Source: Skermanella sp. TT6
GTDB taxonomy: Bacteria > Pseudomonadota > Alphaproteobacteria > Azospirillales > Azospirillaceae
Direction: 5' to 3'
Length of the DNA stretch: 64,000 bases
Assembly: GCF_016653635.2 (NCBI RefSeq)
Contig: NZ_CP067420.1
Coordinates: forward strand, 5,172,001 to 5,236,000
The notes under the pieces were generated by a model. The model made no database searches. It had not been told where the DNA came from and was given only the letters and a program-made list of their open reading frames with translations. How positions within the stretch are numbered: position 1 is the first letter of the stretch; each line of letters opens with the position of its first letter. Positions 8,571 through 18,035 of this stretch are shown piece after piece. Position numbers and translations under genes: made by a program.

Positions 8571-9935
8571 TCAGGCTCGCAGCGCCGCGACCAGGGACTC
8601 GGCGCCGTCGAGGCTGCCGTCGGGCCGCAGCACGAGGCGCAGGCCGGGACCGCGCGGCTGGGCCTCGCCTGAGAGTGTGACGACGCCGAGCAGCGGCTTC
8701 TCCGCCAGGGTCGAAAGTTCGTCCCATCCGACCGGCTCCGGCCCGGGATCGAGCCAGAGCACGGCCCTCACCGGCCTGGTCATGGCCAGGTGGCGGATGA
8801 AGGGCCCGTGGAAGTCGGCGGCCAGGATATGGCCGAGCGTGTAGCCGTCCGCCCGGGCGGGAGACCGGCCGGATCCGGCGGCCTTGCCGGCCCGGACCAG
8901 ACACAGCGAGGCGCCGTCGCCCAGCGTGCGGGTGATCCGCTCCGCCGGCTCCGGCGGAGCGTCGCCGGACAGGACCAGCACCACCATCGGCACGTCCTGG
9001 TCGTACTGGCGGCGGTCGTCCAGGTTGGCGAACGGATCGACGACCGGGCGATCGCGATAGCCGCTGCGGACGGTCCGGCGGACGCCGGCATCCTCGAACA
9101 CCTCGCGGTTGCGCCGGTAGATATGGTCGAACAGCTCGGCGTGCCGCTTGCGCGCCCGGTTCATGAAGGCGGCCGGATGCCTGCGGTAATTGACCAGCGG
9201 CTCGGGGATCACCTCGCCGCGGTGCCCCTCCGCCCCCAGGCGCAGCCAGAACTCCCAGTCCTCATAGCCTTCGCGCATGGCGGCGCAGAAGCCGCCGCCC
9301 GACAGCCCGGCCTCGCGCCGGAACACGGCTGAGATGCTGACATGGTTGTAGTAGCGCAGCCGGTCGAGATCGAGCGATTCGGATCTCCAGATCCGCTCCT
9401 CGCTGCCGGTGACGCGCAGCCAGGAATAGGCCAGCGACACGCCCGCGTTGCCTTCCATCAGGAGGACGCATTTCTCCAGGTATGTGGGCTCCATCGTGTC
9501 GTCGGCGTCCAGGCAGCAGACATAGAGTCCGGTGGCCAGCCGCAAGCCGGCGTTGCGGGCGGCCGGCGCCCCCTGGTTCTCCTGCCGCACCAGGATGACG
9601 TCGCCGGTCTCCTCCAGCGTTCCCAGTACCTCGTGGGTGACGCCGTCGGTCGATCCGTCGTCGACCACGATGATCTCCACGTCGCGCAGGGTCTGGGCGC
9701 GCACGCTGGCGATCGCCTCGTCCAGGAAGCGTCCGTAATTGTAGCAGGGGATCACGACCGACACGAGCGGCTGGCGCTCCTGGCGGCGCACCGGCGGGGC
9801 GTCGAGCCATTCGACGGGCGCCGCCAGCGGCTCGCGCGGGGGGAACAGGACCGTCCGCACGGTTTCCTTCAATCCCTTCGGGATCATCAGGACGAGCTGC
9901 TGGAGGATCAGCAGCCGCGTGACGGCGAAGCTCAT
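8571..9935 (-). CDS. Glycosyltransferase family 2 protein
   Basis: A 454-residue GT-A fold glycosyltransferase. After a hydrophobic N-terminal stretch (LLILQQLVLMIPKG) comes VSVVIPCYNYGRFLDEAIAS, then EIIVVDDGSTDG, NQGAPAARNAGL and the metal-binding CLDADDTMEPTY. All are typical of GT2 enzymes that add a sugar to a lipid-linked or polysaccharide acceptor. The YEDWEFWLRLGAEGHRGEVI segment holds the expected catalytic-base region. The C-terminal about 150 residues form an extra domain of unknown role. The ATG at 9935 lies 11 bp after the stop of the GT4 gene, so both are one unit, probably for exopolysaccharide, LPS or capsule. The sugar and acceptor cannot be told. Confidence 0.88.
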   Translation of the reverse strand: MSFAVTRLLILQQLVLMIPKGLKETVRTVLFPPREPLAAPVEWLDAPPVRRQERQPLVSVVIPCYNYGRFLDEAIASVRAQTLRDVEIIVVDDGSTDGVTHEVLGTLEETGDVILVRQENQGAPAARNAGLRLATGLYVCCLDADDTMEPTYLEKCVLLMEGNAGVSLAYSWLRVTGSEERIWRSESLDLDRLRYYNHVSISAVFRREAGLSGGGFCAAMREGYEDWEFWLRLGAEGHRGEVIPEPLVNYRRHPAAFMNRARKRHAELFDHIYRRNREVFEDAGVRRTVRSGYRDRPVVDPFANLDDRRQYDQDVPMVVLVLSGDAPPEPAERITRTLGDGASLCLVRAGKAAGSGRSPARADGYTLGHILAADFHGPFIRHLAMTRPVRAVLWLDPGPEPVGWDELSTLAEKPLLGVVTLSGEAQPRGPGLRLVLRPDGSLDGAESLVAALRA

Positions 9936-9946
9936 GCCGGCTTCCC

Positions 9947-11191
9947 TCACCTGCCCGCATCCTCCGCGCCGGGAGCGTCCACGAGGCGGCGATAGAGGCC
10001 GGCGACCCGGTCGCCGATGACCGCCAGGGAAAACCGCGTCTCGACCAGCTCGCGCGCGGCGCCGCCGTAGCGCCGGCGCAACTCGTCGGAGGAGGCCAGC
10101 CGCTCCAGGGCGCGGGCCAGGGCCGCCGTGTCGCCCAGCGGCACGGTGAGCCCGTTGACCCCGTCCAGGACGACGTCGCGGCAGCCCGGAACGTCGGTCG
10201 CGACCATGGGGCGCCCGCACGCCGCCGCTTCGAGAAGGCTGACCGGCAGCCCCTCGCGGCGCGACGGCAGCACGGCGACATGGGCCCGGGCCCAGACCTC
10301 CTCGGCGATCCGGTCGACATGGCCGAGCCAGGTGATGCCGGGTTCCCGGTTCCAGGCTTCGAGTTGTTCCTCGGGGATGGCCGTCGGGTTGCGGCCGTCC
10401 TGCCGGCCGACCAGCAGCAGCTCCGCGTCCGGCACCGCCGCGCGCACCTTGCGGAACGCCTCGACCAGCGGGGCCAGGCCCTTGTCCTCGATCATCCGCG
10501 TGGTGATCGCGATCGTGACGGGACCGGCCGGGAAGGGCAGCACCGGGTAGCGGTCGAGATCCAGGCCGGTGCCGCCGATCACGTGGACATGGTCGGGCCG
10601 GCGGAGCTTCCAGCCCAACAGGACGTCGCGGTCGGTCCCGTTCATGGTCACGAGGTGGACGTCGTGCCCGGCGAAGGCGGCCCGCATGCCCAGCATCACC
10701 AGCGGGCGCAGCAGCCGCGCCTTCAGGTGGCTGGAGGAGAACAGGTAACCCAGCCCGGCGAAATGGTCGAGGATGCGGATGCCGCCGACGAACCGGGCGG
10801 CCAGGGTGCCGATCAGGATCGGCTTCATGCCGACGCAGTGGATCAGGTGGGGCCGCTCCCGCCGCAGGTAGGCCACCAGGGCCGACGCGATCCGGACGTC
10901 GTTCAGGACGTTCAGGCCGGAGCGGTCCAGCCGCAGCGGGACGACCTCGAATCCCGCCCGCTCGATCCGCGCGCGGTCGGTCCCGACATTGCAGATCACC
11001 GTGATCCGGTAACCCCGTTCCTTGAGCCGGAGCGCGAGGTTCAGCCAGTGCAGGCAGAACCACCAGTCCTCCGACACGAAGAAGACCACCTTCAGGGACT
11101 GCTCGGCCGGCCGGGCCGGGATGGCGGGGAGAGGCTCGGGCAAGTTCTCTTCAGGCATCGTCGGGCGTCGGCGAACAGTCCTGACATCCAT
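9947..11191 (-). CDS. Glycosyltransferase family 4 protein
   Basis: A 414-residue GT-B fold enzyme. The N-terminal domain begins at about residue 32 (LKVVFFVSEDWWFCLHWLNL) with a Gly-poor acceptor-side fold. The C-terminal Glycos_transf_1 domain contains VTIAITTRMIEDKGLAPLVE, the LLVGRQDG strand, and the nucleotide-sugar site VAVLPSRREGLPVSLLEAAA (E-x7-E type). It probably works with the downstream GT2 (11-bp gap) in building a surface glycan. The substrate is unknown. The ATG at 11191 is used; an internal ATG at 11158 (MPEENL) is a plausible alternative because the first 11 residues are Arg-rich and poorly constrained. Confidence 0.88.
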   Translation of the reverse strand: MDVRTVRRRPTMPEENLPEPLPAIPARPAEQSLKVVFFVSEDWWFCLHWLNLALRLKERGYRITVICNVGTDRARIERAGFEVVPLRLDRSGLNVLNDVRIASALVAYLRRERPHLIHCVGMKPILIGTLAARFVGGIRILDHFAGLGYLFSSSHLKARLLRPLVMLGMRAAFAGHDVHLVTMNGTDRDVLLGWKLRRPDHVHVIGGTGLDLDRYPVLPFPAGPVTIAITTRMIEDKGLAPLVEAFRKVRAAVPDAELLLVGRQDGRNPTAIPEEQLEAWNREPGITWLGHVDRIAEEVWARAHVAVLPSRREGLPVSLLEAAACGRPMVATDVPGCRDVVLDGVNGLTVPLGDTAALARALERLASSDELRRRYGGAARELVETRFSLAVIGDRVAGLYRRLVDAPGAEDAGR

Positions 11192-11269
11192 GTTCCGCTC
11201 CGGGCGCGCCCGCCGATTTATGGAATTGGTGAGGAAGCATCGGTTAACTAATCGTGAATGGGATCGTTG

Positions 11270-11950
11270 TCAAAGATATCCGCAGGCGGCCAGATCGTCG
11301 TGCATATGGGCCGGCGGCGGCGCCACGGCCGAGATCGGCGGCACTCCCGGATGCAGCGGCAGCGTGACCGAGCCGGCGAGCAGCCGCAGCGTACCGGCGC
11401 AGCACTCGGCGTCGCCGCCGTAGAACGGATCTCCCAGGATCGGCGTGCCGAGCGACGCGCAATGGATCCGGAGCTGGTGGGTGCGGCCGGTCAGGGGGGT
11501 CAACTCCAGCCAGCTCATCCCCGGTGCGACGCCGAGCACGCGGTACTCGGTCGCCGCGGGCAGCCCGGCCGGGTCGGGCCTGATCCTCCAGCCGCCCGTC
11601 TCGGGCAGCACCTTCAGCAGGGGCAGGTCGATGCGCCCCCGGTCGGCCGGCGGCCGTCCGCGCACGACCGCCCAGTAGGTCTTGCCGACCATCCCACGCG
11701 CGAACAGCCGCCCCAGCTTCTTCAAGGCCTTCTGGTGGCGCCCCAGGACCAGGCAGCCGCTGGTATCGCGGTCCAGCCGGTGGGCGAGCGCCGGCGGCCG
11801 GGCCATCTCGAACCACAGGCCGGGCAGGAAGTCGCCCAGGCTGCCCTGCCCGCGCGGGCCGGGATGGACCAGCAGCCCGGCGGGCTTGTCCAGGATCAGC
11901 ACGTCGTGGTCCAGGTGGAGCACCCGGGCGCGCAGTTCCTCGGCGGTCAC
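11270..11950 (-). CDS. RluA-family pseudouridine synthase
   Basis: Isomerises uridine to pseudouridine in rRNA or tRNA. The catalytic signature HRLDRDTSGCLVLGR is complete, including the nucleophilic Asp of HRLDRDTSG. The upstream HDVLILDKPAGLLVHPG (motif I) and the downstream LTGRTHQLRIHCASLGTPIL (motif III) are also present. It has no S4 domain and is short (226 aa), like RluA/RluF-minimal forms, so the target base cannot be assigned. I prefer the GTG start at 11950 because GGAGG lies 10 nt upstream; a TTG at 11959 would put that site almost on the start. It ends 30 bp before the lipoprotein gene's stop-side neighbour, same strand. Confidence 0.9.
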   Translation of the reverse strand: MTAEELRARVLHLDHDVLILDKPAGLLVHPGPRGQGSLGDFLPGLWFEMARPPALAHRLDRDTSGCLVLGRHQKALKKLGRLFARGMVGKTYWAVVRGRPPADRGRIDLPLLKVLPETGGWRIRPDPAGLPAATEYRVLGVAPGMSWLELTPLTGRTHQLRIHCASLGTPILGDPFYGGDAECCAGTLRLLAGSVTLPLHPGVPPISAVAPPPAHMHDDLAACGYL

Positions 11951-11979
11951 GATCGGCAAGCCTCCGGCATCCCGGTCTC

Positions 11980-13065
11980 TCAGCCCGACGGGATGGTGAT
12001 GACGGGAAGGGGCGAATTCCCCGATGTCTGCATGACGGCCGCCAGCAGCATCAGCAGGCCGAAGACCCGTTTCGACATGAAATCGTCGTTGCGAACATAG
12101 TACCAGACGCCGTCATATTCCACGGCGACGAAGGCGCCCTCGGGACGTGAGGATCGCGACTCTATGCGCAGGGAGTTGTCGGCCGGACGCAGGGGCGAGC
12201 GGGTCGGATAGGTCCGGCCCTCCCGGACGGCGGCCTCCGGCACCTCGATCTCGTCGGCGACGGTGTTCAGGATCTCGATCAGCGAGCGGGTATAGATCGA
12301 TATCTCGTCCGGCCGGTCCTGGCGGAACCCGAACACGATCCGGAACCTGCGGCCGGCCGGGTCCAGCCGGAGCAGCCGAAGCAGCCTGTCCGCCCGGGGA
12401 TCGAGCCTGCCCTCCGCTTCGTCGACCAGCAGCGAGACCTGCCGGTGGTCGCCATGGCCCCTGAATTCCAGGCCGAGCATGCCGGCGGCCCTCAGCTCCT
12501 CCATCAGTTCCAGCGCCTCGCGGTTGCGCCGCCCTTCCGGCCTCGGCCCCTCCGGCCCCGGCCCGACGGCGATGCCGTTCAAGCTCTTGATCGCCAGCCT
12601 CAGGGTCGCGTCGGCCGGAGCGCCCGTCGTCAGCATCGCGACCAGTTCGTAGGGCGGCAGCGGAGTCAGCAGCATCCGGGCATAGTCGGCGCCCCGGACG
12701 GGGTTGTAGGTGATCGTCGGGCGGTCGCTGAAGGTGCCGCCGATCCCGACCGAGACGTCGTCCCGGAACCAGTATTCGGGACGGATCAGGTCGGTGCCGA
12801 GATCGATCCGCCCCTCGACCGAGTAGCCGGCGACGATCTGGCCGACCGTGCTCAGGGTCGGGGTATCGCCGAACCGCAGCTTCACGATGTTCAGGAGCAT
12901 CTCGCGCTGGGCGGACCGGGCGGTCGCCTGGGCATAGTCCAGGCCGTCCCAGCCGATCGCCCGGGGACCGACCCCGGAACAGCCCGACAGGGCCGGTAGT
13001 CCGCCGCATATGACCAGCCCCATCCAAATCAGTCCTGCCCATCGGGGGCGTCTCCGCAGGGGCAT
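11980..13065 (-). CDS. Putative lipoprotein of unknown function
   Basis: A 361-residue protein starting with a basic run and a hydrophobic stretch that ends in the lipobox LSGC (Cys about 29), so it is expected to be an outer- or inner-membrane lipoprotein. The mature part opens with a conserved-looking helix (YAQATARSAQREMLLNIVKL) followed by RFGDTPTLSTVGQIVAGYSV. Near the end are YDGVWYYVRNDDFMSKRVFG and a hydrophobic terminal helix (LLMLLAAVMQTS). I recognise it as a recurring proteobacterial hypothetical lipoprotein but know of no function. The gene is divergent from the cupin gene across a 170-bp spacer that should carry both promoters. Confidence 0.8.
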   Translation of the reverse strand: MPLRRRPRWAGLIWMGLVICGGLPALSGCSGVGPRAIGWDGLDYAQATARSAQREMLLNIVKLRFGDTPTLSTVGQIVAGYSVEGRIDLGTDLIRPEYWFRDDVSVGIGGTFSDRPTITYNPVRGADYARMLLTPLPPYELVAMLTTGAPADATLRLAIKSLNGIAVGPGPEGPRPEGRRNREALELMEELRAAGMLGLEFRGHGDHRQVSLLVDEAEGRLDPRADRLLRLLRLDPAGRRFRIVFGFRQDRPDEISIYTRSLIEILNTVADEIEVPEAAVREGRTYPTRSPLRPADNSLRIESRSSRPEGAFVAVEYDGVWYYVRNDDFMSKRVFGLLMLLAAVMQTSGNSPLPVITIPSG

Positions 13066-13237
13066 GCCCTCTCCTCTCCCGTCGCCTGGCGGGAGTGTGC
13101 AGCGCCGCGCCGGGATCGGCCAGCGCCTCCCGGCGGGGCATCGGGAGAGCCGGGGTTGCCAACATCCGGCTATAATGGATTAACTTCGCCCCGAACATGC
13201 TTCGACGGTGTTGAACAGACCCAACGGAAAGAACGTC

Positions 13238-13549
13238 ATGGACTTCGTCACGCCCAACGACTTCACCGCCGACCGCGCCTGGGGAGCGCTCGACATCGCC
13301 GAGATCGACGGCGCGACGGTCCGCCTGCACTGGACCGACCGGCCCTATGTCTGGCACGTCAACGACGGGCCGGAGGTTTTCGTCGTGCTGGACGGCATCG
13401 TAGACATGAAGTTCGGCGACCCGGCCGCCCCGCTGGTGCGACGCATGACGAAAGGCGACATCTTCCACGCCGCCGAGGGCGAAGCCCACGTGGCCCACCC
13501 CGAAGGCGTCGCCCGCGTGCTGGTGATCGAGCGCAAGGGCAGTATCTGA
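13238..13549 (+). CDS. Small cupin-domain protein
   Basis: A 103-residue single-domain cupin. A beta-barrel is suggested by the Gly/Pro/Val pattern and motif 2-like GDIFHAAEGEAHVAHPEG. The two histidines of that motif could bind a metal; cupin motif 1 is weak (WHVNDGPEVFVVLDG). The enzymatic role is unknown; such proteins include isomerases, dioxygenases and sugar-binding regulators. The ATG at 13238 has GGAAAG 8 nt upstream; a TTG at 13208 is less likely. The stop is 1 bp before the GTG of the K+ channel gene, so the two are one operon, although no functional link is evident. Confidence 0.8.
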   Translation: MDFVTPNDFTADRAWGALDIAEIDGATVRLHWTDRPYVWHVNDGPEVFVVLDGIVDMKFGDPAAPLVRRMTKGDIFHAAEGEAHVAHPEGVARVLVIERKGSI

Positions 13550-13550
13550 G

Positions 13551-14615
13551 GTGGCGGGCGGGAAGACGCGCCGCCGCGCCCGCCGCCGCAAGCCGGGCGG
13601 CCTGATCCTCCACGTCAATTCAGGCCTCTCCCCCGAGAAGAAGCTGCTGGTCCGCGGAGGCATCATCCTGGCGCTGGTCGCCACCGTGATCGCCGTGTTC
13701 TGGTTCGACCGCGAAGGGCTGAAGGACAATCTCGACGACCATATCAGCTTCAGCGACATCCTCTACTTCACCGCCGTCACCATCACGACCGTCGGCTACG
13801 GCGACATCGTCCCGGTCACCGACACGGCGCGCCTGATCGACGCCTTCGCCGTCACGCCGATCCGCATCTTCATCTGGTTCATCTTCCTGGGCACGGCCTA
13901 CGAGTTCGTCGTCCAGAAGATCGTCGAGGATTTCCGCATGAGCCGCATCCAGCAGAATCTCCGGGACCATGTCGTGCTGTGCGGGTTCGGGCACAGCGCC
14001 ATGATCGCCGCCCGGGAGATGATCGCCAAGGGACATCCCGACGATGCGGTCGTCGCCATCGACGTGTCGGAGGAACGGGTCCGCGCCGCCGCCGACGCCG
14101 GCTTCATCGGCCTGCTCGGCGATGCCACCAGCGAGGAGCTGCTGACCCTGGCCTGCGTCGAGAAAGCCAAGGCGGTGCTCGTCAACACCCGGCGGGACGA
14201 CACCAACATCCTGGTCATCCTGACCGTGCGCCACCTGTCGTCGAGCACCCGGATCGTCGCCAGCATCCGGGACGAGGAGAACATCAAGCTGGCCCGGCTG
14301 AGCGGCGCCGACCTGGTGGTGACCCCGACCCGGATCGGCGGCTACCTGCTGGCCGACGCGGTCGCCTCGCAGCATGCCACGCCGTTCCTGTGCGACCTGA
14401 TGTCGGCCGGCGGGCACATGGTCATGACCGAGCGCCCGGCCGGTCCCGAGGATATCGGCAGGACCATGGCCCACGTGTCCTCGGGGGTGGTCGTCCACGT
14501 CCATTCCAACGGGCGGGAGATCCCGTTCATCGACCGCGAGCGCTACGTCATCCGGGAGGGCGACCGGCTTCTGATGATCTGCCCGTCGTCGCGGCACAAG
14601 CCGGAACCCGGCTGA
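13551..14615 (+). CDS. Potassium channel with RCK/TrkA-N domain
   Basis: A 354-residue two-helix K+ channel of the inner membrane. After a basic leader come TM1 (LLVRGGIILALVATVIAVFW), the pore helix and selectivity filter TITTVGYGDIV (TVGYG, about residues 83-87), and TM2 (RIFIWFIFLGTAYEFVV). The C-terminal RCK part begins with the Rossmann motif VVLCGFGHSA and continues AAREMIAKGH and AIDVSEERV; the last about 80 residues form a TrkA-C-like lobe. It likely conducts K+ under control of a ligand bound to the RCK ring. The start is GTG, 1 bp after the cupin stop. This is an MthK/Kch-like architecture with a single RCK domain. Confidence 0.92.
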   Translation: MAGGKTRRRARRRKPGGLILHVNSGLSPEKKLLVRGGIILALVATVIAVFWFDREGLKDNLDDHISFSDILYFTAVTITTVGYGDIVPVTDTARLIDAFAVTPIRIFIWFIFLGTAYEFVVQKIVEDFRMSRIQQNLRDHVVLCGFGHSAMIAAREMIAKGHPDDAVVAIDVSEERVRAAADAGFIGLLGDATSEELLTLACVEKAKAVLVNTRRDDTNILVILTVRHLSSSTRIVASIRDEENIKLARLSGADLVVTPTRIGGYLLADAVASQHATPFLCDLMSAGGHMVMTERPAGPEDIGRTMAHVSSGVVVHVHSNGREIPFIDRERYVIREGDRLLMICPSSRHKPEPG

Positions 14616-14647
14616 CCGTCCTCGGCCGGACTTGCCGGCGGTCCTCC

Positions 14648-16873
14648 TCAGCCGGACTTGCCGGCGGTCCGTCGGCGCGGCGGCTTGCCGTCCCCCTTGG
14701 CGGCGGGTTTGCCCGGCCGCTGGGGATGATGGTAGCGGTGCTTGGCCTGCGCCGGCCGGCCGGCGGCGCGGTCCTCCAGGCGGCCGGCATGGCAGGCATC
14801 GCAGATCCGGAACCGATGGGCCGCCTTCAGGGTGGCGCCGCAGGACGGGCAGGCGCGCGGCAGGCTGCGGGCGGCCAGGGTGCGCTCGATGAAGGCGTTC
14901 AGCTCCTGCCGCCGCTCCAGGCACAGGTCCATCTCGGGATAGGCGTCCGGGAAGCGGTAGGCCAGCCAGGCATAGGCGGTCAGGTCCTTCACCGCCTTCT
15001 CCGAGGCCTCCAGCTCCACGTCGGTGCCGGTGTCGTGGGTGAAGCGGCCGGAGACGCCGGGGCTCGGGTTGGGCTGGCCCCGGCCCTGGTTGACCGCCCA
15101 CATGCGCAGCAGCCGGAGCTGGTTGGGGTCGCGCACGTCGATCGGGCAGCGGGACAGCAGGTCGCGGGTCTCCAGCGGCAGCTTGGCGTGGTCCACCGCC
15201 AGCGCCGCCTGGATGCGCCCTTCCAGGTCGGTCATCCGGAAGGTCTGGTGCGCGCGCAGCAGTTCCTGCCCCGCCGTGCGCAGCACCCGGGCGAGGCTGT
15301 CGGTCCCCAGCTCGTGCGCGATCGCCTTGACGTGCGAGGTCGCGGGCGAGATCCAGGGCCGCGGGTCCTCCGGATCGACCGGCTTGGAGGTCAGCGCGCG
15401 CCGGACCGGGCTGATGTTCTCGCCCTCCAGCACCGCGACCCGGCCCTCCTCGTGCATGCCGAAGCGCCCCGCCCGGCCGCCGATCTGGCGCACTTCCGGC
15501 GGCAGCAGGTCGCGCTCCTCCCGGCCGTCGTACTTGCGGGTGGTGGACAGGATGATCCGGGCGATGGGCAGGTTCAGCCCCATGCCGATCGCGTCAGTCG
15601 CGACCAGCACGTCGGCCTGCCCCTCGCGGAACCGGCGCGCCTCGGCCCGGCGCACCTCGGGCGACAGCGCGCCGTAGATCACCGCGACCGAATGGCCGCG
15701 CCGCAGCAGCTCGGCGCGCAGCCCCAGCACGTCGCGGCGGGAGAAGGCGACGAGCGCGTCCGCCCGGCGGATGTCGCCCAGGGAGACGCCGCCCTCCTGG
15801 ACGCGGAGCGGCGACTTGCGGGTGAACTCGACGATCTCCAGCTCCTCCCCCGTCGCGGCGGCGAGCCGCTGGATATAGGGGATCGCGTCGGCCGACCCGG
15901 TCATGATGATCTCGGACGCGGCCATGCCGGCGACGGCGGCGGTCCAGGCCCAGCCGCGGTCGTAGTCGCCGATCATCTGGATCTCGTCGATGACGCAGAC
16001 ATCCATGACGCGGTTGGTGTTCGCCATCTCGATGGTGGAGGACACGAAGTCGGCGCCGGGCCGCACGTCGCGCTCCTCGCCGGTGATCAGGCTGCACGGC
16101 CGGCCGCGCGCCTCGATCGCCTCCTGCCCTTCCAGGGCCAGCAGCCGCAGCGGCGCCAGGTAGGCGCCCTTGCGGCCCTCGGCCAGCCGGTCCATGGCGG
16201 CGTGGGTCTTGCCCGAATTGGTCGGCCCGACGAACAGGCGGAGCTTCCGAAGCATGGCGCGGGCCGCCGCGAAGCTGTCGAGATAGACGCCCAGCCCCGA
16301 CGCGGATTCCAGCGAGGCGCGGCGCACCCGCACGCCGGCGCGGGCCGCCGCCGTCGCGAAGGCTTCCTCCAGCGCGTCGAGCAGCGTCTCCAGCCGCGGG
16401 GTCCGGCCGCCGAAGCCCAGCACGCGCACCAGGTCGTCGGAGAAGGCCTGCGGCTTCCAGGTGCCGCCGAACGCCTTGGCGCGCTCGGCGACCGACTCGA
16501 CCCACGCGTCGATCTGCGCCTCGGCCTCGTCGATCCGGCCGGAGCCCTTGACCGCCGCCTTGACCCGCTTCGCCAGCGCCTTGATCTCGTTGCGGCCAAC
16601 GCCGTCGGGCGTCTCCAGCAGGTCGACCAGCTCGCGCTCGACGTCCTCGACCGGGCCGACCACGGTCCGGAAGCGGGATTTCAGGCGGCGCTTCGGGTTG
16701 GCGCCGGGGATCACGAAGTCATGGGTGCCGGCGATCGACCAGCGCGCGGGCACGACGTCGTGATCGACCTCGATGCCGTCTCCCCGCAGGATGGCCGCAA
16801 TGGCGCGCAGCGCGTCGCGCCGTTCCAAGCTGTCCGTCAGTTCCGCCATGTCGCGACCATCATCCCCTGTCAT
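14648..16873 (-). CDS. Suv3-like SF2 RNA helicase with C-terminal zinc ribbon
   Basis: A 741-residue helicase of the type ancestral to mitochondrial Suv3, the RNA-unwinding partner of degradosome nucleases. Walker A reads FVGPTNSGKTHAA, the DEAD-type box is DEIQ in CVIDEIQMIGDYDRGW, motif III is MTGSAD, and the second RecA fold holds VLVATDAIGMGLNLPI and QIGGRAGRFG (motif VI). The first about 290 residues form an alphaproteobacterial N-terminal extension. The C-terminus has C-x2-C...C-x2-C (CPSCGATLK, then CDACHAG), followed by a basic Pro/Lys-rich tail. It acts in the cytoplasm on structured RNA; partners are not visible here. The ATG at 16873 is the first good start. Confidence 0.9.
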   Translation of the reverse strand: MTGDDGRDMAELTDSLERRDALRAIAAILRGDGIEVDHDVVPARWSIAGTHDFVIPGANPKRRLKSRFRTVVGPVEDVERELVDLLETPDGVGRNEIKALAKRVKAAVKGSGRIDEAEAQIDAWVESVAERAKAFGGTWKPQAFSDDLVRVLGFGGRTPRLETLLDALEEAFATAAARAGVRVRRASLESASGLGVYLDSFAAARAMLRKLRLFVGPTNSGKTHAAMDRLAEGRKGAYLAPLRLLALEGQEAIEARGRPCSLITGEERDVRPGADFVSSTIEMANTNRVMDVCVIDEIQMIGDYDRGWAWTAAVAGMAASEIIMTGSADAIPYIQRLAAATGEELEIVEFTRKSPLRVQEGGVSLGDIRRADALVAFSRRDVLGLRAELLRRGHSVAVIYGALSPEVRRAEARRFREGQADVLVATDAIGMGLNLPIARIILSTTRKYDGREERDLLPPEVRQIGGRAGRFGMHEEGRVAVLEGENISPVRRALTSKPVDPEDPRPWISPATSHVKAIAHELGTDSLARVLRTAGQELLRAHQTFRMTDLEGRIQAALAVDHAKLPLETRDLLSRCPIDVRDPNQLRLLRMWAVNQGRGQPNPSPGVSGRFTHDTGTDVELEASEKAVKDLTAYAWLAYRFPDAYPEMDLCLERRQELNAFIERTLAARSLPRACPSCGATLKAAHRFRICDACHAGRLEDRAAGRPAQAKHRYHHPQRPGKPAAKGDGKPPRRRTAGKSG

Positions 16874-17003
16874 GCTCCCCTCGTATGGTATGCGGTGGCG
16901 GGGATATCAACCATCGCGATGTGCGAATCGGCGCGGCCGGACCTGTTTTTTCCACCCCGCATGCTGGTAAGCTGCGTCACGGGCTGGTTCTTGCGGGAAG
17001 GCG

Positions 17004-18035
17004 ATGGGGATGATCAGGCAGATCGGTATCGGGCTGGCCGGCTCCGCGGCCGTCGCGGGCGCCCTGTCGGCCGCCGTCCTCCTGGCCGTTCCGGACGAAC
17101 TGCGCGAGCCGACCGACGAGGAGATCCGCGGCAGCGTCGCCGCGACGGTCCGCACCCTGGCCCCGCGCGCGGAGCTGGAGCGCCGTATCGCCGAAAGCCT
17201 CAACTCCGGCGACCCGGAGGACGCCGAGGACTGGTTCCACCTCGCCGAACTGACCGGCGTGGAGATCGACCCCGCCCTGCGCCGCCGGTTCGACGAGCAG
17301 ACCGCACCCCTTCCCACCCTGCTGCGCTCGGCCGCCGCCGGCGCCTCGGGCTTCGTCACCGGCGCGGGCGACAGCACCGCCGCGACCGTGGGCGCCTTCG
17401 TGTCCGACCTGACCGTCGTCGGCGACCTGCGGGACGCGGCGGCCCAGACCGGCAACATGCTCCAGGGCGAGCCGGTGGACGAGGTGATCCTGGCCCTGTC
17501 CGCCGCCGGGATCGGGCTGACCGCCGCGACCCTGGCGACCGGCGGCACCGCCCTGCCGGTCAAGCTCGGCGCCTCGGTGGTCAAGCTGGCCCACAAGACG
17601 GGCCGCATGACCAAGGGCTTCGCCCGGTCGCTCGCGGACCTGGGCCGGCTCGGGGACACCGCGAAGCTGAATAGGTCGCTGGAGTCGCTGGGCGCCGTCG
17701 GCAAGGCCACCTCGCCGCGCGGCGCCCTGACCGTCATGCGCAGCCTGGACCACGTGGACGACCTGCCCCGGGCCGAGCGGCTGGCCACGGCCGTGGGCAA
17801 GCCAACGGCGGGCGTCTTCAAGGTCGCCGGCCGCCGTGCCCTCGACGGCTTGGCGAAGGTCGCGGTGCGGTCGGCCGCCGCGGTCTGGGCCCTGGCCGCG
17901 CTCCTGATCTCGGCCGCGGTCGGGTTCGTGGGGCTGGTCCTGGCCGCCCTGGGAATGCTTGGAACTCTCCGGATGCTGTGGCGAATTGTCGCCGGCCGGT
18001 CCGCCGTCAGCCGATCAGCCGCAACGCCGCCATGA
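17004..18035 (+). CDS. Hypothetical membrane protein
   Basis: A 343-residue protein with an N-terminal hydrophobic helix (IGLAGSAAVAGALSAAVLLAV), a central Gly/Ala/Thr-rich hydrophobic segment (ILALSAAGIGLTAATLATGG) and a C-terminal hydrophobic pair (about 290-330, LAALLISAAVGFVGLVLAAL). Between them are charged soluble parts, including a DPEDAEDWFHLAELTGVEID stretch. I do not recognise the family; similar proteins of unknown function occur in Azospirillum-like genomes. It is divergent from the helicase gene, with a 130-bp spacer. Its 3' end overlaps a small ORF on the other strand by 29 bp. Confidence 0.75.
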   Translation: MGMIRQIGIGLAGSAAVAGALSAAVLLAVPDELREPTDEEIRGSVAATVRTLAPRAELERRIAESLNSGDPEDAEDWFHLAELTGVEIDPALRRRFDEQTAPLPTLLRSAAAGASGFVTGAGDSTAATVGAFVSDLTVVGDLRDAAAQTGNMLQGEPVDEVILALSAAGIGLTAATLATGGTALPVKLGASVVKLAHKTGRMTKGFARSLADLGRLGDTAKLNRSLESLGAVGKATSPRGALTVMRSLDHVDDLPRAERLATAVGKPTAGVFKVAGRRALDGLAKVAVRSAAAVWALAALLISAAVGFVGLVLAALGMLGTLRMLWRIVAGRSAVSRSAATPP

